Source: Thermophagus sp052400625 (GTDB taxonomy: Bacteria; Bacteroidota; Bacteroidia; Bacteroidales; Marinilabiliaceae). Taken from it: 64,000 bases of DNA. Both the position numbers and the translations under genes were made by a program. Each line of letters opens with the position of its first letter. Within the stretch, counting starts at the first letter, position 1. The stretch lies in NCBI GenBank assembly GCA_052400625.1, contig JBQTGH010000001.1, one strand, 5' to 3'. The notes under the pieces are model-generated. The model was not told the origin of the DNA. It saw only the letters and a program-made list of their open reading frames with translations, and made no database searches. Shown piece by piece: positions 50,826-58,618 of the stretch.

Positions 50826-50925
50826 CGAAACAGAACACGAGAATCAACAAACAAAGGCACCCTGAAGGTCTTAATTATAGCACATTGAAAACCCAAGTTA
50901 TTAACCTTTTATTAATCTAAGTGCT

Positions 50926-51570
50926 ATGAAAACATCGCAAATAAACAAAAAGAACATGCTTGAGTCCGTCAACACCTATCTGGACGAGCATGCAGAAAAA
51001 TGGCAAGGCATCGGCCGTCTGGTGGCGGCCAAAACTCAGCTGAGCCAAAATATTGCAGCCATCAACAGTGCGGCACAGGCACAAGCCGAGGCTCAGGTAA
51101 CCTATGGCAAAACCAAACAGGCTCTGAAAAAGGCCATTGCCACTAAAGCAGATATTCTGAATGATGTGATTGAAGCATATGCCCTCACCGAAGGAGATAA
51201 CGAACTGGCGCGTCAAATGGGCGACAGCAAGTCGGATCTCTACCGGTTGCCTTACAATGATTTTTTTATTAAAGTGAGGTCTATCATCGACAAAGCCTCC
51301 GAATTGCAGGAGGTGCTGGTGACCGACTTCGGGCTGTCGGCCGAACAAATCACCGATGTCCAGAACGACCTCAACCAGTTGCTCGAAATCAATGGTCTGC
51401 CGCGTGCCTACCAAATTAAATCGAGCGTGGCAACCAACCAAATCGAACAACTACTGTCTGAATCCTCAGACCTTTTATACAACCAGATAGATAAACTGAT
51501 GTCGATCTTTAAACACAGTGATATCAACTTTTATCATGGCTACCAAAAAGCCAGAATGATTGTGGATTAA
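50926..51570 (+). CDS. Uncharacterised helical protein between cas6 and cas10
   Basis: A 214-residue soluble protein, predicted almost entirely helical from its Ala/Leu/Gln/Glu-rich composition, without signal peptide, membrane segment, Cys or His cluster. Segments include AQAQAEAQVTYGKTKQALKK, ARQMGDSKSDLYRLPYN and a C-terminal FYHGYQKARMIVD. The higher GC content and codon use differ from the AT-rich cas10 operon. No family was recognised. It sits right after the minisatellite and 345 bp ahead of cas10. A role in the CRISPR system is possible only by position. Confidence 0.75.
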   Translation: MKTSQINKKNMLESVNTYLDEHAEKWQGIGRLVAAKTQLSQNIAAINSAAQAQAEAQVTYGKTKQALKKAIATKADILNDVIEAYALTEGDNELARQMGDSKSDLYRLPYNDFFIKVRSIIDKASELQEVLVTDFGLSAEQITDVQNDLNQLLEINGLPRAYQIKSSVATNQIEQLLSESSDLLYNQIDKLMSIFKHSDINFYHGYQKARMIVD

Positions 51571-51915
51571 GTGCAGCAAAGACCTTCAGGGGTGCTTTAA
51601 AAACAGAGACCGGAAGACAGAAGCCAGAGGCTAGAAGACAGAAAACAGAAGACAGAAGACAGGAGACAATAGCTTTTGAGATAAAGGGATATAGATAGAA
51701 ATATGTAGATACAAGTAGATAAAAATAGTGAATGAAGAAGAAGGGGGAAGTCAGGGGCAGAAGACAGAATTGGCGGTGGATGTAATTGGGGATAAATTAG
51801 ATATAAATAGAAATAAGAGGTTATTGAATCTCATGGTTTAATACATTATTTTTTGCACACTAAATAATTAGAAAAATTGTAAAATTGCGAATCAACACCA
51901 CAATAACTTATTATT
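51571..51915. other. Intergenic stretch upstream of the cas10 operon
   Basis: 345 bp with low-complexity GAAGACAGAAG-type repeats (51605-51665) and TTAGATATAAATAGAAATAAG (split in similar copies near 49.13 and 58.34 kb). A TATTTTTTGCA element near 51847 precedes the cas10 start by about 60 bp. It resembles the element upstream of cas6 and may be the operon promoter. Confidence 0.45.
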
Positions 51916-53646
51916 ATGACCAACAGCTATGACCAATATAAACAAAACTTGGTTAGTGCATTAAGAACCAAAGAAGAAAAAAAACTACATGGAGCATTCC
52001 TTTTAAAAGGCGATGTTAGTGGCATTCAAAATTATATATTCAATGTTCCCTCCGAAGGTGCTGCACGTTTGCTAAAAGCAAGGTCTTTTCTTTTACAGGC
52101 CATCACTCACTTATGTATCCAAAAAATTTTAGAAAATGTAAATGGGCAAGTTTTGGTAAACAGCGGGGGGTCTTTCTTTATAAACCTAAATAGTGAGATA
52201 AATGAATTAGATACTCTTAAAGCAGAAATCAACAAACCACTTTTAAAGGAAGGTCTATATATTTCCATTTCCCAAGCGTCATTAAATCAAGGATGGCAAT
52301 ATGCCCTTAATACAATTAGGAATAATGAAGAAATTGAAAAATTCAGAAAATATAATAATATACCCTCTATTTTCGAGCCAGAGGATGTATTGATCAAAGA
52401 CCTGTCCGATGAAATAGCAGTTATAAAAACATGGAAAAATTTTGCTAAAAATCTTTCCATAGCCTATGGCTTCAATATCCTGCAAAAGGAAGAATACAGC
52501 CATAATTTAAAAATTTCAGACAAATCCATTTTTATTTGGAATTGGGAGTTATCTCTAGTTGAAAATGAGCAAAACTGTCAACATCCATTCAACCAAGAAA
52601 ATCCCAACAATTTCATTATTAAAGAAATGCCTATTTGGACAGAGGATAATCCATATTTTAAGGCCTTTCAACAAAATGATGAGGAAGTAATTAAGTGGGA
52701 AAATGAACTATTATCCAAACAAAAACAAAGAACAAGTACTCTGGATGATTTCCCGGCGGGCCCAAGCCTCATACTTAATGAATTAATTGATCTGGACCAT
52801 TTAAGTCTTCAGGCCCAGAGACGCACTGGAACGAATAAATTGGGGGTTTTGAAGCTGGATGTTGACAACCTTGGGAGCCTTTTCAGATATCAATTACCCA
52901 CATATCAACAATTTCGAAAAGCATCGGAAGCGCTGAGTTATTTTTTCGGCCCCTATTTAAAAGAAATATGGGAGGAAAAATATAAAGATGACATTTTAAT
53001 TATTTATGCCGGTGGTGACGATTGCTTTGCATTAGGCGGATGGGACATGATATTTGATTTTGCAGAAAGAATACATGAAGAATTTATTTCCTTTTCTGAA
53101 AAGCATTTAACTCTTTCTGCAAGCTTACTGATATTGGATTCTACCTATCCGATAATAAGAATTGGGAAGGAAGCCGAAGACCTTCTTGACAAAGCCAAAT
53201 CTTCCCCCGGGAAAAATGCCATCAACGTATTTGGTGAAGTGTTTTCATGGGAAAATTTTAAAATGGCAGCCAAAATAAAAAACAAATTAAAAGAATATAT
53301 AATTGACAAAGGAGAATCCAAATCAATTCTCCAAACCATACGCCTGAGTGTCAGAGGATACCAAGCCATTGAGAATGGCATCAAAAACAAAAACAGCATT
53401 AACATACAAAAAGTATGGAACCTCAAATGGTTTTTATTGCGCAAGGTAAGTGATTTAAACAAACAAGCCTTTAATGAGGATATCGTATCAAAGTATCATC
53501 AGGCTGTGATTGATGCTCTAGTAAATAAAAAATTTACAAACGCTCTTATTTATCCAATGGCTGCCAGATGGACAGAATTATTGATAAGAAATAAACAACC
53601 ATTACCTTTTAATAAAACAACTTTTAATTATGGGACAGAACAGTGA
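51916..53646 (+). CDS. cas10: Cas10/Csm1 of a type III-A system, without HD domain
   Basis: The large subunit of the Csm complex, 576 residues, shorter than usual for Csm1 (about 750-850). Palm 1 starts almost at once (GDVSGIQNYIF, residues 32-42), so the N-terminal HD nuclease domain is missing; no HD pair is seen. Palm 2 (about 305-430) has VLKLDVDNLG (Asp315, Asp317) and the cyclase motif YAGGDD (Asp368, Asp369), all intact. The CxxC zinc knuckles between the palms are also absent. It should bind target-RNA-activated Csm and polymerise ATP to cyclic oligoadenylate (or a related signal) but not cut ssDNA. It overlaps csm2 by 17 bp. Confidence 0.95.
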   Translation: MTNSYDQYKQNLVSALRTKEEKKLHGAFLLKGDVSGIQNYIFNVPSEGAARLLKARSFLLQAITHLCIQKILENVNGQVLVNSGGSFFINLNSEINELDTLKAEINKPLLKEGLYISISQASLNQGWQYALNTIRNNEEIEKFRKYNNIPSIFEPEDVLIKDLSDEIAVIKTWKNFAKNLSIAYGFNILQKEEYSHNLKISDKSIFIWNWELSLVENEQNCQHPFNQENPNNFIIKEMPIWTEDNPYFKAFQQNDEEVIKWENELLSKQKQRTSTLDDFPAGPSLILNELIDLDHLSLQAQRRTGTNKLGVLKLDVDNLGSLFRYQLPTYQQFRKASEALSYFFGPYLKEIWEEKYKDDILIIYAGGDDCFALGGWDMIFDFAERIHEEFISFSEKHLTLSASLLILDSTYPIIRIGKEAEDLLDKAKSSPGKNAINVFGEVFSWENFKMAAKIKNKLKEYIIDKGESKSILQTIRLSVRGYQAIENGIKNKNSINIQKVWNLKWFLLRKVSDLNKQAFNEDIVSKYHQAVIDALVNKKFTNALIYPMAARWTELLIRNKQPLPFNKTTFNYGTEQ

Positions 53647-54070
53647 TATACAAAAACAAATCAACGAAATTATTAAACCATTCTTAGATAGTGATAAAGA
53701 AACGGTTAAACGTGATTTCCTGAAAATGCAAGACGAAACAAGGCCTGAAGAAATACAAGCTATTAATGATTTCATGTCAGATTATTATAGAGACATTACT
53801 TCCACTCAGTTAAGAAACTTATTTAATGAATTAAAAAAGGCGGAATTAAGTAATTTATTGCTAAAAAAAGCCAAACTAGCCTATATTACTGGCAGAACGA
53901 ATAAAGACAAAATAGGAATGTTGGCATTTCTTCATCTTCTTGATTTACTTATAGATAAAGTTTTCAAAGATACTGAAATCCAAATAGAAGGACTAATAAC
54001 ATTTTTGGAAGCATCATTAAGTTATCACAAATATTACGAAAAATTAAATCCCAAATCTAAACAGAAATGA
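53630..54070 (+). CDS. csm2: Csm2 small subunit
   Basis: A 146-residue helical protein of the type III-A small-subunit family, with the typical DITSTQLRNLFNELKKAE and KKAKLAYITGRTNKDK segments. Several Csm2 copies line the crRNA-target duplex in the Csm complex. Its start overlaps cas10 by 17 bp and its stop overlaps csm3 by 4 bp, so translation is coupled. Confidence 0.93.
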   Translation: MGQNSDIQKQINEIIKPFLDSDKETVKRDFLKMQDETRPEEIQAINDFMSDYYRDITSTQLRNLFNELKKAELSNLLLKKAKLAYITGRTNKDKIGMLAFLHLLDLLIDKVFKDTEIQIEGLITFLEASLSYHKYYEKLNPKSKQK

Positions 54071-54864
54071 ATGACAAATTAAAAGGCAAAGTTTTTATAA
54101 CCGGTGAAATAATTGCCGAAACCGGATTGCATATTGGCGGTTCAAAGTCTTCGTTAAACATTGGAGAAATTGATGCCAATGTTATTAAAGACAGCCAGGG
54201 AGTACCTTACATACCCGGCAGTTCACTAAAAGGAAAATTAAGAAGCCTATTGGCCAAGGTTGAAGGGAGTAAAGCGGTAGAAAATGACCCTAAATATATC
54301 AAGGAAATTTTTGGTTCAACCGATGATAATTTCGGCCCTACCCGATTAATTACCCGTGATTGCAGGTTAAAGAACAAAGATGAACTGCTTCGTTGGGAGA
54401 CAGAGATGAATTATACCGAATCGAAATGGGAAAATACCATCGACAGAAAAACAGGTACTACCATACAAGGAGGACTTCGACAAATAGAAAGAGTCCCTAA
54501 AGGTGCAAAGTTTGATTTCGAATTGATTTATGATGTTTATTCTGAAACCAATCTTAAACCACCTATAAAATGGGATATAGCAAGTTATGAAAAAGGTTTA
54601 GAGGAGATTAAAAATAAAACCATTGACAATTCCCCAAATAAAGAGTGGTTTAATATAAGAACTTTATTAAAAGCCCTATCACTATTAGAGGATGACTATT
54701 TGGGCGGCAACGGAACACGAGGATACGGAAAAGTTAGAATTAACGATTTGAAAATAATCTATAAACCTATCAGGGCTTATTGGGATAACACCTCAACATT
54801 AGATCTTAATATTTTAAACATTTTCGACTTTAAAGAGAAAAAAGAAAAAAATGCATCTCATTAA
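54067..54864 (+). CDS. csm3: Csm3 backbone RAMP subunit with target-RNA nuclease site
   Basis: A 265-residue Cas7-type subunit. The active-site region GEIDANVIKD contains Asp36, matching the Asp that cuts target RNA every 6 nt in known Csm3. YIPGSSLKGKLRSLL forms the crRNA-binding loop, and the C-terminal GGNGTRGYGKVRI is the family glycine-rich signature. Target RNA cleavage therefore seems intact. It overlaps csm4 by 14 bp. Confidence 0.95.
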   Translation: MNDKLKGKVFITGEIIAETGLHIGGSKSSLNIGEIDANVIKDSQGVPYIPGSSLKGKLRSLLAKVEGSKAVENDPKYIKEIFGSTDDNFGPTRLITRDCRLKNKDELLRWETEMNYTESKWENTIDRKTGTTIQGGLRQIERVPKGAKFDFELIYDVYSETNLKPPIKWDIASYEKGLEEIKNKTIDNSPNKEWFNIRTLLKALSLLEDDYLGGNGTRGYGKVRINDLKIIYKPIRAYWDNTSTLDLNILNIFDFKEKKEKNASH

Positions 54865-55891
54865 ACTTCGATTAAAGCCAGGTTGTCAGTTTCATTTGGG
54901 CAATTACACACCCTTTTTAAGTTCGGTATTACACGAAACGGCCACATATATTCACTCTGACATACTTTTTTCTGCACTTATTAATACTGCCCACAAAATT
55001 GGGAAAGCCGATGACCTGGTGGACCATTTTGAAAAAGAAGATGTAAAAATTTCTTCCTGTTTTTATATGCTGGAAACGCCCAGGGCTTCGATATATTTCC
55101 TGCCAAAACCTTTAATTCCGTTAACCGATCAACGCAACTGTAACGATGAACAAAACTATAAACGACTAAAAAAAATACAATTTGTTAGCACAGGTGTATT
55201 TCATTCCGGGATAAGCATGAATGAATGGTTTTCGGACATACATAAAGAAACATTTTTTCACAATAACAACTGGATCGCCACCCGGAATGAACTTACTTCG
55301 TTACTTGGTGAGAAAAATGATGTGCTGTACAAAAACATCTCCTTTTTCACCAAACAAAATATTCCTCAGGTAAAAGTGCACACTACAACCCAGATAGATT
55401 CTTTCTATCAAAACACCAATCTTCAAATTGCAAACTTATCGGAACAAATTCCCCATTTAAAGGTTCACTTTTATTTTCTAGCCATCGGGACCAATGATTT
55501 GCTTCGACAAACTGTTTCCCTTCTTAAAGATGAAGGCCTTGGTGGACAACGCTCAACAGGATGTGGTGAAATTGAAGAAACAGAATGGATAGATAACCCT
55601 GATGGGTTTGAATTTGGGGATAAAAGCTCAACAATATCACTTTCTCTCATTGCTCCGGGTCAAAACGAAATTAATTATCTGGACAATGCCTTCTATCAAA
55701 CTATTATCAGAGGTGGTCGCTTTATCGGGAAAAACGTACGTTTAAAGAAACTCGTAATGCTTAAAGAAGGTAGTGTAATCGACCTACGGTTAAAGGGCGC
55801 CATTAAGAATATCTCACCTTATGAAGACAAACCATACTTAAGGTATGGCAAGACGTTCCATCTGCCAATCCCAAAATCCATTTTGCCATGA
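54851..55891 (+). CDS. csm4: Csm4 (Cas5-like) RAMP subunit
   Basis: A 346-residue subunit that caps the crRNA 5' tag and contacts Cas10. The N-terminal FHLGNYTPFLSSVLHET and HSDILFSALINTA are typical of Csm4, as is DEGLGGQRSTGCGEIE (the glycine-rich loop, about residues 227-243). Length fits the longer Bacteroidetes Csm4 proteins. It overlaps csm5 by 4 bp. Confidence 0.93.
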   Translation: MHLIKLRLKPGCQFHLGNYTPFLSSVLHETATYIHSDILFSALINTAHKIGKADDLVDHFEKEDVKISSCFYMLETPRASIYFLPKPLIPLTDQRNCNDEQNYKRLKKIQFVSTGVFHSGISMNEWFSDIHKETFFHNNNWIATRNELTSLLGEKNDVLYKNISFFTKQNIPQVKVHTTTQIDSFYQNTNLQIANLSEQIPHLKVHFYFLAIGTNDLLRQTVSLLKDEGLGGQRSTGCGEIEETEWIDNPDGFEFGDKSSTISLSLIAPGQNEINYLDNAFYQTIIRGGRFIGKNVRLKKLVMLKEGSVIDLRLKGAIKNISPYEDKPYLRYGKTFHLPIPKSILP

Positions 55892-57312
55892 AACACGAAA
55901 TTGGCCATATATACCATTTAGAAGTTGAATTAATCACCCCTGTTTCCATCGGTGACGGCTCGGTACTAAGTCCCCTGTCGGATTATTACATTAAACAAGG
56001 AAAAAAAAGCTATGCAAAACTTTTAAACAAATCACTTTTTGAAAAAGCACTTGAAAAATATCCCGCATCAATTAATGATTATATTCAAAAAGTAAATATT
56101 GCGAATCAGAACAAAGAGGAAGACAAAAGTAATTTTTTACCTAACTTCATTAAGGAATCCTTAAAGAATGAAAATGTTGACGATTTTTTTATCGACAATG
56201 AAATAGAGGTCATTGGGAAAGGAAATCCAATTCAGTTAAACACTTGTATAAAAGAAAGAGGAACACCATATATTCCAGGCTCATCCATAAAGGGTGCCAT
56301 AAAATCTGCACTGTTTTACAGGTGGTTGCAGGAGGTTCCGCAACAAGAAGAATTGGAAAAAATATGCCATAAATTACTACGTAAGCAACCGGTAAACAAA
56401 GAGTTTGACGAACTTATAAACGTGTTTTTTGAAAATGACGAAAACGAAAAACGTAAGAGCTTTTCATTACTAAGAGTTTCGGATGCCTACTTCAATAGTG
56501 ATAAAATTATATGGATACATTGCAAAAGGTTCAGAACCCAAAAAGATTCCGGGAAAAAACCCTTTCCTTTATTTAAAGAGGCCATAAAAAAAGGTGAAAC
56601 TGCTCCCTTTGAACTTTTTATTGAAGACACCCCCTTAGTTGGCACATGTAAAAAAACGATACAACCCATAATAGATAAAGGGATTAATCATATTAGAGAG
56701 GCCGTAAATCAATTTTCATTGGCCAACTTAGATTATGAAATTAATACTGCAACCAATAAAAATCTTAATTCATTCATTGATTTTTCCAGAGACTTGGTTT
56801 CCAGAATTAAAAATGAAAGTAACCGAACTATGTTTTTACCCATTGGTTCGGGGAAAAGTAATTTTTACCAATCCATTGGTCTGGCTATTTGGGAAAAATC
56901 TGAATCTTTAGGTAAGCAAGATGCCTTCTATAATTTTTTGAATACTTTTATAGTAAAAAAGAAAAATGTCAGTTCCCCAAAGCCTTTTCCTTTGACCCGT
57001 AACCTAATTGAAGCGACCAAAATACCTTTAGGGTGGGTTTGTATTTACCCCAAAACATCGGGGACAGAAACGGAAAAATCATATTCAATACAGGAACTGA
57101 AAAATGGACAAGTGGTTCAGGCAACAATTATAGAAATAAAACAACCTCATTCTAAAGTTCAAATCCAGGGAATAGAAGGTAAATTCAACATGACAGGTAC
57201 TAAAAGAGCTATGCACCTTTCCGGTTTCAAAAAGGGCAGTAAGGTAAATGTCAAAATCACTCTGAACAAACAAGGGAAAATTTCGCAAACTTCATTCATT
57301 GAACTAATATAA
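55888..57312 (+). CDS. csm5: Csm5 RAMP subunit with extra OB-fold-like C-terminal domain
   Basis: A 474-residue Csm5. Residues 1-385 cover the usual subunit: LEVELITPVSIGDGSVLSPL, TPYIPGSSIKGAIKSALFYR and the closing PLTRNLIEATKIPLGW motif, where shorter Csm5 proteins end. Residues about 392-474 are an addition with alternating strands (GQVVQATIIEI, HSKVQIQGIEGKFNMTG, GSKVNVKITLNKQGKISQ), resembling an OB/S1/cold-shock nucleic-acid-binding fold. Csm5 caps the 3' end of the crRNA and recruits trimming nucleases; the extra domain could assist RNA binding. The next gene starts 7 bp downstream. Confidence 0.93.
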   Translation: MKHEIGHIYHLEVELITPVSIGDGSVLSPLSDYYIKQGKKSYAKLLNKSLFEKALEKYPASINDYIQKVNIANQNKEEDKSNFLPNFIKESLKNENVDDFFIDNEIEVIGKGNPIQLNTCIKERGTPYIPGSSIKGAIKSALFYRWLQEVPQQEELEKICHKLLRKQPVNKEFDELINVFFENDENEKRKSFSLLRVSDAYFNSDKIIWIHCKRFRTQKDSGKKPFPLFKEAIKKGETAPFELFIEDTPLVGTCKKTIQPIIDKGINHIREAVNQFSLANLDYEINTATNKNLNSFIDFSRDLVSRIKNESNRTMFLPIGSGKSNFYQSIGLAIWEKSESLGKQDAFYNFLNTFIVKKKNVSSPKPFPLTRNLIEATKIPLGWVCIYPKTSGTETEKSYSIQELKNGQVVQATIIEIKQPHSKVQIQGIEGKFNMTGTKRAMHLSGFKKGSKVNVKITLNKQGKISQTSFIELI

Positions 57313-57319
57313 CAAGAGC

Positions 57320-58159
57320 ATGAAGCAGTTTATTATCATTTCATTAATTGTTCTGTATTCTTCTAGTTCGGTATTCGCACAGGAAGAATTAAAAAAAGAC
57401 AAAATTTCTGAGTTGGAAGGTAAAATTGAACAACTGGAAGAAAAACTGGCCAAAAGAGACTCTTTATATGAATCTCATTTGACACTAATTCTGGAAGAGA
57501 GACAAAAATTTGTTGATTTTATTGAACATAGCGTTAACATTATGCAATACACCTTGGGGGCTGCATCAGTCATATTAGGAATTATTTTTGCATTTTTTGG
57601 CTTTAATCAGAAAAAACATCTAAAAAAATATGCGGATGAGGCCCAAAAAGAAGCCAGGCGAAAGTTAAAGGAAGCAAGAGATAAAATTGTTTTGGAAATC
57701 TCATCAATCATAAAAAAAGACCCGACGATTATAAAATCTGTAATAGATGATCGAGTTAAAGATGCAGAATTAAAAAAGAAAGTCTCAATTCGCCTTTTTG
57801 AATTTTCAAAAGATAACCCTAAATTGAGAAATATAAAATTACAATTAATAAAGTTCGGAATTGAAAACATTCATGAAGAATCGATAAATCCGGAAGAAAT
57901 AATAACAAAACTTACAAACACCAAAGAAGATATTGCTTTTTTAATCGATTTTGACGAAGAAAAACAGGTAAGCGAGCTTTTAAATAAAAAATTGGATTTC
58001 AGCAAAAAAGACAGACCATGCTTTTTCTATGCGGGGAAAGGCAGGTTTCCAAGCGAAAAAGTCAAATTCAGCAATTATTGTAACTCAGAAATCACCATTT
58101 ATCAAAACCTTATGGATTTAATAAGATTTATGGATTTCAAAGGACTTATAAAAGAATAA
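57320..58159 (+). CDS. Membrane protein of unknown family, candidate type III ancillary effector
   Basis: A 279-residue protein encoded 7 bp after csm5, so clearly in the operon. In order: a signal peptide (residues 1-21, ending VFAQ), a periplasmic coiled coil (about 22-65, ELEGKIEQLEEKLAKRD), one membrane helix (about 73-95, LGAASVILGIIFAFFGF), a basic helical linker (97-135) and a cytosolic domain (about 150-279). The last looks alpha/beta, with strands such as DIAFLIDFD and RPCFFYAGKG and an ending NSEITIYQNLMDLIRF. No CARF, SAVED, HEPN, PD-(D/E)xK or CorA signature was found. With a cyclase-competent Cas10 and no Csm6 nearby, a signal-gated membrane effector is the best guess, in the manner of Cam1, Csx23 or CorA effectors but without evident homology. 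Confidence 0.8.
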   Translation: MKQFIIISLIVLYSSSSVFAQEELKKDKISELEGKIEQLEEKLAKRDSLYESHLTLILEERQKFVDFIEHSVNIMQYTLGAASVILGIIFAFFGFNQKKHLKKYADEAQKEARRKLKEARDKIVLEISSIIKKDPTIIKSVIDDRVKDAELKKKVSIRLFEFSKDNPKLRNIKLQLIKFGIENIHEESINPEEIITKLTNTKEDIAFLIDFDEEKQVSELLNKKLDFSKKDRPCFFYAGKGRFPSEKVKFSNYCNSEITIYQNLMDLIRFMDFKGLIKE

Positions 58160-58618
58160 GTCCATTCAAAATTAAACTATTTCAATAGTATAATAATGAA
58201 ATTAAAATGTGATTTTTTCCAAGTGATTAACAAGTTATTTCAAAACCCCGCCAACCCTACCAACGTGAAATTAACCGAGTTGACCAGTGCACAGACAAAA
58301 GGCAGAAGGGGCGGCAACTAGTGGTTAGTTTTTAGTGAATTAAATTAGATATAAATGGAAAAAAAGAGATAAGTAACTATTGGAACTCACCGATTCCCCC
58401 TAAGTATAGGTGCTTCTGCGTTTGTTTGAGGCACACCGCACAGGGCCTTGGGATTGGGAAATCCTATTGCTTTCATCTAAAAATCTAAACCCACATATTA
58501 ACATACTATATAACAACAGGTTATCGATATACCATTTTCGACATTAAAAGGCATATCGATAAAACCATCAAACCTCAACCCAACGCTCTTTGACATACTG
58601 TTTTTCAACCATATACAC
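58160..58618. other. Intergenic stretch between the csm operon and the CRISPR array
   Basis: 459 bp without a gene. It includes TTAGATATAAATGGAAAAAA near 58344 and a GAGGCACACCGCACAGGG block near 58430, both related to the dispersed repeats at 49 and 51.7 kb. Just before the first repeat, TTGACA and TATACA boxes 16 bp apart (about 58588-58615) could act as a promoter reading into the array, which would make this the leader. Degenerate repeats at this end argue instead for the trailer. Confidence 0.45.

Noticed and set aside
50387..50896. Long overlapping open frames in several readings (LCEGLRP, KVGNLRT and HKGRRPS peptides)
   Set aside because: They arise from the stop-free 21-bp tandem repeat. 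Coding on one strand cannot be excluded but no frame is favoured, so none is annotated as a gene.
51916..57312. Assignment of the effector operon to type III-B (Cmr)
   Set aside because: Csm2-type small subunit, Csm3 GEIDANVIKD site, Csm4 and Csm5 order and overlaps fit type III-A; no Cmr1/Cmr6-like genes are present.
57320..58159. Identification of the membrane gene as Csm6, Cam1 or CorA
   Set aside because: No HEPN RxxxxH motif, no CARF pattern and no CorA GMN motif were seen; the topology also differs from Csm6 and CorA.
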